Positions 63,967 to 64,000 of a stretch of DNA of 64,000 nucleotides are shown here, piece after piece. Every line of letters begins with the position of its first letter. Within the stretch, counting starts at the first letter, position 1. The notes beneath the pieces were generated by a model. The model did not search any database and was not told the DNA's origin. It saw only the letters and a list, made by a program, of their open reading frames with translations. Made by a program: the position numbers and the translations under genes. Source of the DNA: Chthoniobacter flavus Ellin428 (GTDB lineage: Bacteria > Verrucomicrobiota > Verrucomicrobiia > Chthoniobacterales > Chthoniobacteraceae); NCBI RefSeq assembly GCF_000173075.1, contig NZ_ABVL01000001.1:372001-436000 (forward strand). Direction: 5' to 3'.

Positions 63967-64000
63967 GTCACCGCCAACCGCCCGATCACGCTGCCGTTTC
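63963..64000 (-). CDS. C-terminal end of an upstream efflux-operon gene (partial)
   Basis: The last 11 codons (N-G-S-V-I-G-R-L-A-V-T) of a frame that stops at 63963-63965 and overlaps the FUSC start (ATGA). The overlap suggests it is the first gene of the efflux operon; MarR or similar regulators often take this place, but too little is visible to name it. Confidence 0.35.
   Translation of the reverse strand, partial: NGSVIGRLAVT

Overview
The window is a 64 kb piece of a high-GC bacterial chromosome, most likely from the phylum Verrucomicrobiota. The order is uncertain; a Chthoniobacter- or Opitutus-like relative is a guess. The pointers are a short protein of the Verrucomicrobia/Planctomycetes-restricted Minf_1886 type (27137-27565), a huge secreted delta-60-repeat protein ending in the FDGDGVPNLLEFA tail common in this phylum, a Tat-exported Gfo/Idh oxidoreductase, many secreted TPR and DUF proteins, and intergenic hairpins built from short repeated words. 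I see no rRNA, tRNA, CRISPR, transposase or phage gene.

Layout. 1-11 kb: the end of a TPR protein, a class V aminotransferase, the delta-60 protein, an acyltransferase, the Tat oxidoreductase and a coupled pair of unknown secreted proteins. 11-21 kb: a coupled pair of methyltransferases (the second Rsm22-like with four candidate Fe-S cysteines), a periplasmic FKBP, an RlmI-like methyltransferase, a coiled-coil/TPR protein, a lactonase-type amidohydrolase, a DUF4136 lipoprotein and a CobA-HemD fusion. 21-25.6 kb: an operon of GrpE-like, lidless Hsp70-like and SUMF1-fold proteins. 25.7-43 kb: housekeeping and secreted genes (rpsU, a fused M16 peptidase, YajQ, DUF4142, VOC, amidase lipoprotein, asparagine synthetase, azoreductase, YCII) and a 239-bp element with near-perfect terminal inverted repeats.

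43.3-56 kb is the most striking part: one compact + strand gene cluster with a single-chain reducing polyketide synthase (KS-AT-DH-MT-psiKR-ER-KR-ACP, the order of fungal highly reducing synthases), a free-standing condensation-domain protein, a membrane fatty-acid desaturase, a MacB/LolD-type ABC transporter pair and a LolA-like periplasmic protein. Four of the five junctions overlap or lie within 36 bp. I infer a pathway that makes, offloads, desaturates and exports a lipid-like polyketide to the cell envelope.

56-64 kb: an OmpR/PhoB-like response regulator whose phospho-acceptor Asp is Glu, a porin with Pho-box-like repeats upstream, and a minus-strand efflux operon (FUSC, DUF1656, HlyD, TolC/NodT).

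Sequence quality matters here. At least a dozen single-base frame changes, nearly all extra bases in short homopolymers, plus two in-frame stops interrupt otherwise well conserved genes (delta-60 protein, Hsp70, SUMF1 protein, PKS, condensation protein, FUSC and others). I read most of these as consensus errors and give the joined gene extents, stating where the frames change.
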